Assembly: GCF_026540855.1 (NCBI RefSeq)
Contig: NZ_JALNUP010000001.1
Span: forward strand, 124,001 to 188,000
DNA length: 64,000 bases
Reading direction: 5' to 3'
Origin: Sphingomonas sp. GC_Shp_5
Lineage (GTDB): Bacteria; Pseudomonadota; Alphaproteobacteria; Sphingomonadales; Sphingomonadaceae
Numbering within the stretch: position 1 is the stretch's first letter; every line of letters begins with the position of its first letter. The translations under genes and the position numbers were made by a program. Shown one piece after another: positions 36,980-46,288 of this stretch. Under the pieces are notes generated by a model. It was given only the letters and a program-made list of their open reading frames with translations. It searched no databases and was not told the origin of the DNA.

Positions 36980-37978
36980 ATGCGCACCCTCGCTCCCATT
37001 CACGTCGGCCCCGTGCGGATCGACAGCCCCGTCGTGCTGGCGCCGATGACCGGCGTCACCGACATGCCGTTCCGCACCCTGGTGCGCCGCTATGGCTCGG
37101 GCCTCAACGTCACCGAGATGATCGCCAGCCAGGCGGCGATCCGCGAGACCCGCCAGTCGATCCAGAAGGCGGCGTGGCACCCCTCCGAAGAGCCGGTGTC
37201 GATGCAGCTCGTCGGCTGCACGCCCTATGAGATGGCCGAGGCCGCCAGGCTGGCGGAAGACCGCGGCGCCGCGATCATCGACATCAACATGGGCTGCCCG
37301 GTCCGCAAGGTCACCAACGGCGACGCCGGCTCGGCGCTGATGCGCGACCTCGGCCTCGCCGCCGAGCTGGTCACTGCGATCGTCAAGGCGGTCAAGGCCC
37401 CGGTCACGCTGAAGATGCGGATGGGCTGGTGCCATGACAGCCTCAACGCGCCCGAGCTCGCGCGCATCGCCGAGGATCTCGGGGTCAAGCTGATCACCGT
37501 CCACGGCCGCACCCGCAACCAGATGTACAAGGGCTCGGCCGACTGGGCGTTCATCCGCCGGGTCAAGGAAGCGGTGACGATCCCGGTGATCGCCAATGGC
37601 GACATCTGCTCGATCGAGGATGCCGAGGCCGCGCTCGACCAGTCGGGCGCCGACGGCATCATGATCGGTCGCGGCGCCTATGGCCGGCCGTGGCTGCTCG
37701 GCCAGCTGATGGAATGGTTTGCCACCGGCACCCGTCGGCCAGATCCGTCGCTAGACGAGCAATATCAGGTCATCGCCGCACATTATGAGGCGATGCTCGA
37801 GCATTACGGCCCGGTCACCGGGGTCAATATGGCGCGCAAGCACATCGGCTGGTACACCAAGGGGCTGAACGGCTCGGCCGAGTTCCGCAACACGGTGAAC
37901 CAGGAGCCCGACGCGACCCGCGTCAAGGCGATGCTCGCCGAATTCTACGCGCCCCACCGCCAGCTCCAGGCAGCCTGA
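36980..37978 (+). CDS. dusB: tRNA-dihydrouridine synthase DusB
   Basis: 332 aa. FMN-dependent reduction of uridine in tRNA. Motifs: [21 protein letters not shown] near the N terminus (residues about 17-37), [22 protein letters not shown] with the catalytic Cys, [11 protein letters not shown] and [19 protein letters not shown]. It is the first gene of the dusB-ntrB-ntrC group, the classical alphaproteobacterial nifR3-ntrBC arrangement. ATG start after AGGCAGATCG; the end is seven bases before ntrB. Confidence 0.96.
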   Translation: MRTLAPIHVGPVRIDSPVVLAPMTGVTDMPFRTLVRRYGSGLNVTEMIASQAAIRETRQSIQKAAWHPSEEPVSMQLVGCTPYEMAEAARLAEDRGAAIIDINMGCPVRKVTNGDAGSALMRDLGLAAELVTAIVKAVKAPVTLKMRMGWCHDSLNAPELARIAEDLGVKLITVHGRTRNQMYKGSADWAFIRRVKEAVTIPVIANGDICSIEDAEAALDQSGADGIMIGRGAYGRPWLLGQLMEWFATGTRRPDPSLDEQYQVIAAHYEAMLEHYGPVTGVNMARKHIGWYTKGLNGSAEFRNTVNQEPDATRVKAMLAEFYAPHRQLQAA

Positions 37979-37985
37979 GCCGCGC

Positions 37986-39062
37986 ATGGCCGGCCGCCCC
38001 GGCTTTGCCGAGCTGTTCGCCGCTCTGCCGGTCGCGGTGCTGGTGGTCGATCCGGACGAGCGCATCGCCCATGCCAATGCGCTCGCCGAGCAGCTGCTCA
38101 ACCTCTCCGAACGGGTGATGACCGGCCAGCCGCTCGCCGCCATCCTGCCGCCGCCGGAGGAGGGAGACGATCGCCGTGGTGGCCAGGGCGTCGCCGTCTA
38201 CGATACCGAGATCGCCACCCCGCGCGGCAAGATCCGCGTCGACTTCGTCGAGGCGATCATCGCCGATCATCCCGGCTGGCGGCTGATCACGCTCCACACC
38301 TCGGCGAGCACCCGCGGCCTCGGCCATTCCGCCGATCGAACCGCCAGCGCGCGGGCCGCCACCGGTGCTGCGGCGATGCTCGCGCATGAGGTCAAGAACC
38401 CGCTGTCGGGGATCCGCGGCGCCGCGCAGTTGATCGGCGCCGGCGAGCTTACCACCTTGATCGTCACCGAGGTCGATCGCATCGCCGCGCTGATCGATCG
38501 GATGCAGGATTTCAGCGACACCCGGCCGCTGCCGCTCGCACCCGAAAACATCTATCCGCTGCTTGGCCACGCCCGCAGCCTCGCGCTCGCCGGTTTCGCC
38601 CGCGGCATCACCATCGAGGAGCGGTTCGATCCCTCGCTGCCGCCGGCGCTGATCAACCGCGACGCCTTGCTCCAGATCGTCATCAACCTGCTCAAGAACG
38701 CCCGCGAGGCGATCGGCGACGAGCGCCAGCCGCGCATCCACATCACCACCGCCTATCGCCACGGCATGGCGGTGAGCGCCGCGCCCGGCCGCCCGCGGGT
38801 GCCGCTGCCGATCGAGATCTGCGTCGCCGACAATGGCCCGGGCGCGCCGCCGGACATTGCCGAGCATCTGTTCGAACCGTTCGTCTCCGGCCGCCGCGAG
38901 GGGCAGGGGTTCGGCCTCGCGCTGGTCGACAAATTGATGCGCGACATGGGCGGCATCGTCCAATACGCCCGCGAAGGAACGCCGGAAATGACCATTCTCC
39001 GCCTGCTGCTGCCCCGCGCCACCACCGCGCCGGTCACCACTGTACGGGGCATTGCCGCATGA
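37986..39062 (+). CDS. ntrB: Nitrogen regulation sensor kinase NtrB
   Basis: 358 aa. Soluble kinase that phosphorylates NtrC in response to nitrogen state through PII. A PAS domain (about 1-110) with LVVDPDERIAHANALAEQLL is followed by the phosphorylated His in AMLAHEVKNPLSGIRGAAQL, and an ATPase domain with NLLKNARE, DNGPGAPPDIAEHLFEPF and GQGFGLALVDKLM. No membrane helices. The stop overlaps the ntrC start by four bases (ATGA). Confidence 0.94.
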   Translation: MAGRPGFAELFAALPVAVLVVDPDERIAHANALAEQLLNLSERVMTGQPLAAILPPPEEGDDRRGGQGVAVYDTEIATPRGKIRVDFVEAIIADHPGWRLITLHTSASTRGLGHSADRTASARAATGAAAMLAHEVKNPLSGIRGAAQLIGAGELTTLIVTEVDRIAALIDRMQDFSDTRPLPLAPENIYPLLGHARSLALAGFARGITIEERFDPSLPPALINRDALLQIVINLLKNAREAIGDERQPRIHITTAYRHGMAVSAAPGRPRVPLPIEICVADNGPGAPPDIAEHLFEPFVSGRREGQGFGLALVDKLMRDMGGIVQYAREGTPEMTILRLLLPRATTAPVTTVRGIAA

Positions 39063-40501
39063 GCCGGGTGCTGGTGGTCGATGACGACGCCGCGATCCGC
39101 ACCGTCGTCGCGCAGGCGCTGCGCCGCGCCGGTCACGACGTCAGCACCGCCGAGACGCTGGCGCAGCTCGATCGCGCGCTCGCCACCCGCGTGCCGGACG
39201 TGCTGATCACTGATGTCGTCCTGCCCGATGGCGATGGCATCGATCGCATCGCCGAGGTCGGCACCCGGCTGCCGCAGCTGCCGATCATCATCCTCTCGGC
39301 GCAGAACACGCTGACCACCGCGGTGCGCGCCACCGAGGTCGGCGCGTACGAATATCTGCCCAAGCCGTTCGATCTCGACGATCTCACCCGCGCCGTCGCC
39401 GGCGCGCTGGCGCGCGGCGCGGTGATGCCGCAGCCGGAGGCGGGGGAGGACCCTACCTTGCCGCTGATCGGGCGCTCGCCGGCGATGCAGGATGTCTATC
39501 GCGTGATCGCGCGGGTGATCTCCAACGATCTCACCGTGCTGATCTCCGGCGAATCGGGCACCGGCAAGGAACTGGTGGCGCGCGCCATCCACGATCTCGG
39601 GCCGCGCCGCGATGCGCCGTTCATCGCGCTCAACATGGCCGCGATCCCGCGCGAGCTGATCGAGGCCGAGCTGTTCGGCCATGAGCGCGGCGCCTTCACC
39701 GGCGCGCAGACGCGCAACGCCGGCCGGTTCGAGCAGGCGGCGGGCGGCACCCTGTTCCTCGACGAAATCGGCGACATGCCGATGGAGGCGCAGACGCGAT
39801 TGCTGCGCGTGCTCCAGTCGGGCGAATTCACCAGCGTCGGTGGCGCTCGCGCGATGCGCGCCGACGTCCGCATCGTCGCCGCCACCAACCGCGATCTCGC
39901 CGCGCAGGTCGCCGGCGGCCAGTTTCGCGAGGATCTGTTCTACCGGCTCAACGTCGTGCCGATCGCGCTGCCGTCGCTGCGCGATCGCCGCCAGGACATT
40001 CCACTGCTCGCGCGCCATTTCCTCGATCAGGCCGGTGCGCAGGGACTGCCGAGCCGGCGGCTGTCCGATGACGCCATGGCGGCGCTGTCGGCGCATGACT
40101 GGCCAGGCAACGTCCGCGAGCTCGAAAACCTGATGCGCCGCCTTGCGGTGCTTGCCCGCGACACCTGGGTGGAGGCACCGGTGATTCGCACCCTGCTTGG
40201 CGCGCCGACGGCGACGGCGGAGTCGAGCGATCCCGGGATCGCCGACGCCGTCCGCCATCTCATCGAGCGCATCGCCCGCGAGCGGCCCGACGCGCTCGAC
40301 GACGGCTCGCTCTATGACCGGGTGATCGGCGAGGTCGAGCGCCCGCTGATCGAGGCGATGCTCGCCCGCCACGGCAACAACCAGCTGCGCGCGGCGCGGG
40401 CGATGGGGATCAACCGCAACACGCTGCGCAAGCGCCTCGATACGCTCGGCATCCCGGTGCGCGGCGACGATGCGGGTGAGGAGATGCCCGATCTGGGATG
40501 A
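39059..40501 (+). CDS. ntrC: Nitrogen regulation response regulator NtrC
   Basis: 480 aa. Sigma-54 activator. Receiver domain (about 1-120) with DDD at residues 8-10 and the phospho-acceptor Asp in VLITDVVLPDGDG; AAA+ domain with Walker A GESGTGKELVARAIHDLG and the intact sigma-54 contact loop ERGAFTGAQ, then GGTLFLDEIGDMPM; C-terminal Fis-type HTH (NNQLRAARAMGINRNTLRKRL, last about 30 residues of the domain). All parts are complete, in contrast with NtrX downstream. Confidence 0.95.
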   Translation: MSRVLVVDDDAAIRTVVAQALRRAGHDVSTAETLAQLDRALATRVPDVLITDVVLPDGDGIDRIAEVGTRLPQLPIIILSAQNTLTTAVRATEVGAYEYLPKPFDLDDLTRAVAGALARGAVMPQPEAGEDPTLPLIGRSPAMQDVYRVIARVISNDLTVLISGESGTGKELVARAIHDLGPRRDAPFIALNMAAIPRELIEAELFGHERGAFTGAQTRNAGRFEQAAGGTLFLDEIGDMPMEAQTRLLRVLQSGEFTSVGGARAMRADVRIVAATNRDLAAQVAGGQFREDLFYRLNVVPIALPSLRDRRQDIPLLARHFLDQAGAQGLPSRRLSDDAMAALSAHDWPGNVRELENLMRRLAVLARDTWVEAPVIRTLLGAPTATAESSDPGIADAVRHLIERIARERPDALDDGSLYDRVIGEVERPLIEAMLARHGNNQLRAARAMGINRNTLRKRLDTLGIPVRGDDAGEEMPDLG

Positions 40502-40525
40502 TTACCGCGCATTATGTGGTTTCCG

Positions 40526-40544
40526 TGCAACAACCATTGTTGTA
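40526..40544. promoter_or_regulatory. Operator-like inverted repeat upstream of ntrY
   Basis: TGCAACAA-CCA-TTGTTGTA: two 8-base half-sites with one mismatch around a 3-base centre, located 12 bases before the ntrY ATG in an AT-rich patch that stands out in this genome. The size and TGCA-type ends recall NtrC-type half-sites, so it may be a regulator-binding site. An alternative is a hairpin masking the ntrY ribosome-binding region. Confidence 0.45.
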
Positions 40545-40555
40545 TTGTAGGCACG

Positions 40556-42784
40556 ATGATGGCGTTGGCGAGGCCCGCTCTGAACCCTGAACCACCGGTC
40601 AGCCGGTTCCGCATCACGCCTGCGGTGGAAGCCGGCGTGCTCGCGCTGGTGGTGGTGGTCGCCATCGCCACCTACCTCGTCATCGACGGCAGCAGCACGC
40701 CGCAATTGCCCTTGTCGCCGCCCGTCATCGCGCTGTTGCTGCTGGCCAATCTGGTGCCTGCCATTGCGCTGCTGATGCTGATCGGACGGCGGATCGCCAA
40801 GCGGCGGGCGGCGCGCTCGCTGGTCGGCGGTGATGGCGAGCTGCACGTCCGGCTAGTCACGATCTTCTCGATCAGCGCGGCGGTGCCGGCCTTGCTGGTC
40901 GCGATCTTCGCCTCGCTGTTCTTCCAGCTGGGCCTGTCCTTCTGGTCGTCGGATCGTGCCACCGGGCTGCTCGAGAACGCCCGGACCCTGGTGCAGGAGA
41001 ATTACCAGCGCGAGGTCGACAACGTCGTCGGCGAGGTCCGTACGATGAGTGGCGACCTTGCTGCCGAGCTGCGCACCCACGCAATCGACAGCGAATATTT
41101 CAAGCAGGCCTTGCTCGTTCAGACCTATCGCCGCGAGTTGTCGGAAGCGCTGCTGATCCGGCGCGGCGAGCGCGATCCGCCGATCCTGCTCAATCCCTAT
41201 GAGCGGCCGTTGGAGAACCTCGTGACTCCGGCGGTCGAGGATGCGCTCGATCGTGGCGCGCCGTTCGTGCTGACCCATCAAAGCGACCGCATCGGCGTGG
41301 TCGTCGCGGTAAAGCTCGGCGACCGTCAGGCCTATGTCTATGGTGGCCGCATCTTCGAAGGGCAGCTCTCCAGCCAGATCCGGCGCGGTGACGCCATTAT
41401 CAACGACTATCAGGCGCTCAAGAAGCGGTCGCGCTCGTTGCAGCTGCGCTTCAACGCGGCGCTGCTGCTCATCTCGCTGCTGATCGTCGGGATCGCGGTG
41501 TGGATCGCGCTTACCGTCGCCGATCGGCTGGTACGGCCGGTGGGCGAACTGGTCGAAGCCGCGCGCCGGATCGCTGCCGGTGATCTCACCGCGCGCGTCT
41601 CGGATTCGCGCACGCGTGACGAGATCGGCACGCTCGCGAGCGCCTTCAACCAGATGACCGACCGGCTGGAGCAGCAGAACAACGAGCTGCTCACCGCCAA
41701 CAACCAGCTCGACAACCGTCGCGCGCTGATCGAGGCGGTGATGGCCGGGGTCTCGGCCGGGGTGATCTCGCTCGACGATCTCGGCACGGTGCGGATCGCC
41801 AATCGCTCGGCCAACGAGTTGATCGGCAGCGGCGAGGAAAGCCTGGTCGGCCGCACGCTCGCCTCCGTCGCGCCCGAGCTCAGCGATCTGGTCGCCAGCC
41901 GCGAACGCGAGGCGATCATCCAGGTCGCGCATGGGGCGGACATGCGCACCCTCGCGGTGCGGATCGCGCATACCGACGCCGGCCCGATCCTCACCTTCGA
42001 CGACATCACTCAGCAGGTGCTCGATCAGCGCCGCGCCGCCTGGTCAGATGTTGCGCGACGGATCGCGCACGAGATCAAGAACCCGCTCACCCCGATTCAG
42101 CTCGCCGCCGAGCGCCTCCAGCGCCGCTACGGCAGCAAGATCGATTCCGACGACGTCACCTTCGGCCGCCTCACCGAGACGATCATCCGCCAGGTCGGCG
42201 ATCTGCGCCGGATGGTTGACGAATTCTCCTCCTTCGCGCGCATGCCCAAGCCGGTGTTCCGCGAGGAATCGCTGGTGGACATCGCCCGCCAGACGCTGTT
42301 CCTCCACGAGGTCGCCCACCCCGGGATCAGCTTCACGCTCGATCATGAGCCGGCGCAGGTCGCCATGGTGTGCGATCGCCGCCAGCTTGGCCAGGCCTTC
42401 ACCAACATTGTGAAGAACGCGGTGGAAGCCATTGAAACCAAGGGCGAAGCCAATGGTTCGGTGGTGATGCGTTTGCGCGAAGTTAGCGAAGTTATCAGCG
42501 TCGAGGTGGCGGATACCGGGATCGGCCTGCCGCCCGAGCGCGACCGCATCGTCGAGCCCTATATGACCACCCGAGCCCGCGGCACCGGGCTCGGCCTCGC
42601 GATCGTCACCAAGATCATCGAGGAGCATCACGGCACCATCGCCTTTGCCGACCGCGACGGCGGCGGCACGGTGGTGCGGATGAGCTTCGATGCCGCCGCG
42701 CTCGCCGCCAGCGATGCCGGCGGCAATGCCCCCGACGCCGCGGCCGACAGCCCCCTTGCCGCCCTCACACGCAATCGGAATTGA
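40556..42784 (+). CDS. ntrY: Membrane sensor kinase NtrY
   Basis: About 742 aa. Partner of NtrX. Three to four TM helices: two near the N terminus (GVLALVVVVAIATYLVI; ALLLLANLVPAIALLMLI), another at LFFQLGLSF and one before HAMP (FNAALLLISLLIVGIAVWIAL); between them is a periplasmic region of about 170 residues. HAMP, a PAS domain (about 395-490), then H-box IAHEIKNPLTPIQLAAERL and ATPase motifs NIVKNAVEAIET, DTGIGLP, GTGLGLAIVTKI. The start is the first of two adjacent ATGs at 40556/40559; an ATG at 40514 lies before the palindrome and is less likely. Confidence 0.93.
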   Translation: MMALARPALNPEPPVSRFRITPAVEAGVLALVVVVAIATYLVIDGSSTPQLPLSPPVIALLLLANLVPAIALLMLIGRRIAKRRAARSLVGGDGELHVRLVTIFSISAAVPALLVAIFASLFFQLGLSFWSSDRATGLLENARTLVQENYQREVDNVVGEVRTMSGDLAAELRTHAIDSEYFKQALLVQTYRRELSEALLIRRGERDPPILLNPYERPLENLVTPAVEDALDRGAPFVLTHQSDRIGVVVAVKLGDRQAYVYGGRIFEGQLSSQIRRGDAIINDYQALKKRSRSLQLRFNAALLLISLLIVGIAVWIALTVADRLVRPVGELVEAARRIAAGDLTARVSDSRTRDEIGTLASAFNQMTDRLEQQNNELLTANNQLDNRRALIEAVMAGVSAGVISLDDLGTVRIANRSANELIGSGEESLVGRTLASVAPELSDLVASREREAIIQVAHGADMRTLAVRIAHTDAGPILTFDDITQQVLDQRRAAWSDVARRIAHEIKNPLTPIQLAAERLQRRYGSKIDSDDVTFGRLTETIIRQVGDLRRMVDEFSSFARMPKPVFREESLVDIARQTLFLHEVAHPGISFTLDHEPAQVAMVCDRRQLGQAFTNIVKNAVEAIETKGEANGSVVMRLREVSEVISVEVADTGIGLPPERDRIVEPYMTTRARGTGLGLAIVTKIIEEHHGTIAFADRDGGGTVVRMSFDAAALAASDAGGNAPDAAADSPLAALTRNRN

Positions 42785-42788
42785 ACAG

Positions 42789-44165
42789 ATGGCGCTCGAC
42801 ATCCTCGTCGTCGACGACGAACAAGACATTCGCGAGCTGGTCGCCGGGGTCCTCGAGGACGAGGGCTATGAGAGCCGGTCCGCAGGTGACAGCGATGCCG
42901 CGCTCGAGGCGATCGCCACCCGCCGGCCCAGCCTGGTGCTGCTCGACGTGTGGCTGCAGGGCTCGCGGCTCGACGGGCTCGATCTGCTCGACGAGATCAA
43001 GCGCCGCGATCCCTCGCTGCCGGTGCTGGTCATCTCCGGCCATGGCAATCTCGACACCGCGGTTGCCGCGATCCGCCGCGGTGCCGCCGACTTCATCGAG
43101 AAGCCGTTCGAGGCCGAGCGATTGCTGCTGCTCGTCGCCCGCGCCACCGAGACCGACCGGCTCCGCCAGGAGCTTGCTTCGCTGCGTGTCTCGGCGGGAC
43201 GCGAAAGCGACCTCACCGGCAGCTCCGCCGCGATCAACGGCGTCCGCGCGACCTTGAAGCGCGTCGCCGCCACCGGCAGCCGGGTGCTGATCATGGGCGC
43301 CGCCGGCGTCGGCAAGGAAGTCGCCGCGCGCCTGCTCCACGGCTGGAGCAACCGCAGCCAGGCGCCGTTCGTGATCGTCAGCGCCGCGCGGATGACCCCC
43401 GAGCGGGTCGAGGAGGAACTGTTCGGGGTAGAGGAGGGCGGCGATCTCGTCCGCCCCGGGCTGCTCGAACAGGCGCATGGCGGCACGCTGTTTCTCGACG
43501 AGATCGCCGACATGCCGGTCGCCACCCAGGCGCGCATCCTGCGCGTCCTGACCGATCAGAGCTTCACCCGCATCGGTGGCACCCGCGTGGTCAAGGTCGA
43601 CGTCCGCGTCGTCTCCGCCACCTCGCGCGACCTCACCTTGGAAATAGCCGAAGGCCGCTTCCGCGAAGACCTCTACTACCGGCTCAACGTCGTCCCCGTG
43701 CCGATCCCGCCGCTGTCCGATCGCCGCGAGGACATCCCGCCGCTGGTCGAGCATTTCATGGCGCATTATGCCAACGAGCGCCGCGTGCCGACCCCGGAGA
43801 TCGCCGCCGACGCAATGGTCGCGCTGCAATCCTACGACTGGCCCGGCAACGTCCGCCAGCTCCGCAACGTCGTCGAGCGCACCATCATCCTCGCGCCGGG
43901 CGACCGGATCGGGCGGATCGATCTCGATCTGCTTCCAGCCGAGGTGCTCGGCGACCAGGGCGATCTCGGCGGCGCTGGCAGCGGCACGATCATGGGCTCG
44001 CCGCTGCGCGAGGCGCGCGAGACGTTCGAGCGCGAGTATCTGCGTGTCCAGATCCGCCGCTTCTCCGGCAACATCAGCCGCACCGCGAGCTTCATCGGCA
44101 TGGAGCGCTCGGCGTTGCACCGGAAGCTGAAATTACTCGGCATCACGGACATGCGAGAGGATTGA
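42789..44165 (+). CDS. ntrX: Response regulator NtrX (lacks GAFTGA)
   Basis: 458 aa. Receiver domain with phospho-acceptor Asp53 (LVLLDVWLQGSRLDG), AAA+ domain with Walker A GAAGVGKE (170-177) and Walker B GGTLFLDEIADM, and a C-terminal Fis HTH (FSGNISRTASFIGMERSALHRKL, about the last 35 residues). The sigma-54-binding GAFTGA loop is missing: where NtrC reads ERGAFTGA, this protein reads VEEGGDLVRPG. It is therefore unlikely to activate sigma-54 RNA polymerase. The chosen ATG is four bases after the ntrY stop; the frame is open upstream as a shadow. Confidence 0.94.
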   Translation: MALDILVVDDEQDIRELVAGVLEDEGYESRSAGDSDAALEAIATRRPSLVLLDVWLQGSRLDGLDLLDEIKRRDPSLPVLVISGHGNLDTAVAAIRRGAADFIEKPFEAERLLLLVARATETDRLRQELASLRVSAGRESDLTGSSAAINGVRATLKRVAATGSRVLIMGAAGVGKEVAARLLHGWSNRSQAPFVIVSAARMTPERVEEELFGVEEGGDLVRPGLLEQAHGGTLFLDEIADMPVATQARILRVLTDQSFTRIGGTRVVKVDVRVVSATSRDLTLEIAEGRFREDLYYRLNVVPVPIPPLSDRREDIPPLVEHFMAHYANERRVPTPEIAADAMVALQSYDWPGNVRQLRNVVERTIILAPGDRIGRIDLDLLPAEVLGDQGDLGGAGSGTIMGSPLREARETFEREYLRVQIRRFSGNISRTASFIGMERSALHRKLKLLGITDMRED

Positions 44166-44323
44166 TCCGGCCTGATTCGCGTCAGACCGGCGCTGCCCAA
44201 CCTTGCCGGATGGGCGGCGACTCCATAGATTAACGAGCCGCTGCCCGCGTGGGCGGCATCCGACGCTGGGAAACGGCGCATCAGCGGGCCCAAGGTCCCG
44301 CCAAGAACCGAAAGACACATATC

Positions 44324-44809
44324 ATGGCCGACAAGCCCGGCTCGCTGCAGGACCTGTTCCTCAACGCCCTCCGCCGCTCCAAGACTCCGGTGACCATGTT
44401 CCTGGTCAAGGGCGTCAAACTCCAGGGCATCGTCACCTGGTTTGACAATTTCTCCGTGCTGCTGCGCCGCGACGGCCAGTCGCAGCTGATCTACAAGCAC
44501 GCCATCTCGACGATCATGCCGTCCGGCCCGATCGACGTCACCAGCATCATCGACGGCGTCAACGATGCCCAGCGCAAGCAGCCGCTGCTCCAGGAGATCT
44601 TCCTCAACGCGGTGCGCAAGTCCGAAGACCCGGTCACGATGTTCCTGATCAACGGCGTCATGCTCCAGGGCCAGATCGCCGGTTTCGACCTGTTCTGCAT
44701 GCTGCTCCAGCGCGAGGGCATGGCGCAGCTCGTCTACAAGCATGCGGTATCGACGATCCAGCCGTCGCGGCCGCTCAACCTCGCCGATGAAGGTGAAGAC
44801 GACGCGTGA
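44324..44809 (+). CDS. hfq: Double-domain Hfq RNA chaperone
   Basis: 161 aa, twice the Sm core of a normal Hfq. Domain 1 (about 7-66): [32 protein letters not shown]. Domain 2 (about 87-147): [32 protein letters not shown]. Both copies keep the YKHA Sm2 motif that forms the proximal U-binding pocket, joined by a 20-residue linker ([20 protein letters not shown], 71-90). A hexameric ring would need three chains. It assists base pairing between small RNAs and mRNAs. 158 bases separate it from ntrX; the stop overlaps hflX (GTGA). Confidence 0.96.
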   Translation: MADKPGSLQDLFLNALRRSKTPVTMFLVKGVKLQGIVTWFDNFSVLLRRDGQSQLIYKHAISTIMPSGPIDVTSIIDGVNDAQRKQPLLQEIFLNAVRKSEDPVTMFLINGVMLQGQIAGFDLFCMLLQREGMAQLVYKHAVSTIQPSRPLNLADEGEDDA

Positions 44810-46092
44810 CCACCGGCTTTAACCGTGATCGTGACGAATTCGCCCGGGGAGGGCGCGCGCTGGTCGTGCTCCCCGACCAGGGCGATGCCCATCGCGATGC
44901 TGACGCGCGGCTGGCAGAGACCGCCGGCCTCGCCGCGGCGATCGGGTTGGTGGTTGCCGACAAGCTCGCCTTCCGCGTCCGCGCGCCGAAGCCCGCGACG
45001 CTGATCGGCAGCGGCCAGGTGGAACAGCTCGCCGTCCACGTCCGTCAGGAAGACGCCGGGCTGGTGGTGTTCGACGCCAGCCTCACCCCCGTCCAGCAGC
45101 GCAACCTGGAGACCGCGCTCGAGGCCAAGGTGATCGATCGCACCGGGCTGATCCTCGAGATTTTCGGCGAGCGCGCCGCGACCGCCGAGGGCCGGCTTCA
45201 GGTCGAGCTCGCCCATCTCGATTACCAGGCGGGCCGGCTGGTGCGCAGCTGGACCCACCTCGAGCGCCAGCGCGGCGGCTTCGGCTTCCTTGGTGGCCCG
45301 GGCGAAACCCAGATCGAGGCTGATCGCCGCCTGATCCGCGATCGCATGGCCCGCCTCCGCCGCGAGCTCGAACAGGTCAGCCGCACCCGCGGCCTTCATC
45401 GCGAGCGGCGCCAGCGCGCGCCCTGGCCGGTGATCGCGCTGGTCGGCTACACCAATGCCGGCAAGTCGACGCTGTTCAACCGCCTTACCGGCGCGCACGT
45501 GATGGCGGAAAACCTGCTGTTCGCGACGCTCGACCCGACCCTGCGGCAGATCAGCCTGCCGGGGATCGACAAGGCGATCCTGTCCGACACCGTCGGCTTC
45601 GTCTCCGATCTGCCCACCCAACTGGTCGCGGCGTTCAAGGCGACGCTCGAGGAGGTGGTCTCGGCCGATCTCCTGATCCACGTTCGCGATATCGCTCATC
45701 CCGATACCGAGGCGCAGCGCAGCGACGTCGAGGCGGTGCTGACCGAGATCGGCGTCTCGAGCACCACGCCGCGGTTCGAGGCGTGGAACAAGCTCGACCT
45801 GCTCGACGGCGAGCGCCACGAGGATGCCACCGTCGACGCCGGGCGGCGCGACGATGTCGTCGCCATCTCGGCGCTGACCGGCGAGGGCGTCGATGCGCTG
45901 ATCGAGCAGGTCGCGGCCAAGCTCACCGCGGCGCATCGCCGCTACTGGATCACGCTCGATGCCGGCGACGGCGCCGGCGCGGCGTGGCTCCACGCGCATG
46001 GCGAGGTGCTCGGCCACAGCGATGACGGCCTCGAAAGCCAATATGAAGTGCGCCTCGCCGAGCGCGACTATGAGCGCTTCCTCCAGCGCTGA
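44806..46092 (+). CDS. hflX: GTPase HflX
   Basis: 428 aa. Ribosome-associated GTPase involved in stress recovery. The N-terminal HflX domain has the glycine-rich [12 protein letters not shown]; a linker has [20 protein letters not shown] with the long helical pair; the G domain has G1 [13 protein letters not shown]3 [10 protein letters not shown] and G4 NKLD. The GTG start overlaps the hfq stop by four bases, the conserved hfq-hflX coupling. Confidence 0.95.
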   Translation: MTTGFNRDRDEFARGGRALVVLPDQGDAHRDADARLAETAGLAAAIGLVVADKLAFRVRAPKPATLIGSGQVEQLAVHVRQEDAGLVVFDASLTPVQQRNLETALEAKVIDRTGLILEIFGERAATAEGRLQVELAHLDYQAGRLVRSWTHLERQRGGFGFLGGPGETQIEADRRLIRDRMARLRRELEQVSRTRGLHRERRQRAPWPVIALVGYTNAGKSTLFNRLTGAHVMAENLLFATLDPTLRQISLPGIDKAILSDTVGFVSDLPTQLVAAFKATLEEVVSADLLIHVRDIAHPDTEAQRSDVEAVLTEIGVSSTTPRFEAWNKLDLLDGERHEDATVDAGRRDDVVAISALTGEGVDALIEQVAAKLTAAHRRYWITLDAGDGAGAAWLHAHGEVLGHSDDGLESQYEVRLAERDYERFLQR

Positions 46093-46101
46093 CTCGCCAA
46101 C

Positions 46102-46129
46102 TTGCGCTGCTAACCGCCTGTGATATCCT
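46102..46129 (+). promoter_or_regulatory. Possible promoter for the 35-codon gene
   Basis: TTGCGC (46102-46107), 16-base spacer, TATCCT (46124-46129), beginning 10 bases after the hflX stop. Both boxes are imperfect matches to the sigma-70 consensus. The placement ahead of a gene with its own strong ribosome-binding site makes it plausible. Confidence 0.3.
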
Positions 46130-46168
46130 CGCCTTCTGCCCTCGTCAGAAGGGCGAAGGAGAGGTGTC

Positions 46169-46276
46169 ATGGACCGGATCGATGCGAACCTGTGTCGCTG
46201 TAACGTCGGCATCCTGTGTTGCGCCAGCAGCGCCGCGATCGGCATTTGCACGCTAAGCCTGCTGCTGCTGGGCTAG
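46169..46276 (+). CDS. Small Cys-rich hydrophobic protein (35 aa)
   Basis: Sequence starts MDRIDANLCRCNVG and ends TLSLLLLG. Five Cys (9, 11, 17, 18, 27) and a hydrophobic stretch from about residue 13 to the end suggest a single membrane-inserted segment. The Shine-Dalgarno is excellent: AAGGAG with GAGGTGTC following before the ATG. A hairpin of about 28 bases (TTCTG/CAGAA stem region, 46132-46158) lies just upstream of the ribosome-binding site. I do not recognise a family. Against it: the gene is short and no homologue is known to me. Confidence 0.5.
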   Translation: MDRIDANLCRCNVGILCCASSAAIGICTLSLLLLG

Positions 46277-46288
46277 CCAGCGCGACGC

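Noticed and set aside
42765..44120. 451-codon minus-strand frame opposite ntrX
   Set aside because: Shadow of ntrX; Asp/Gly/Arg-rich without motifs.
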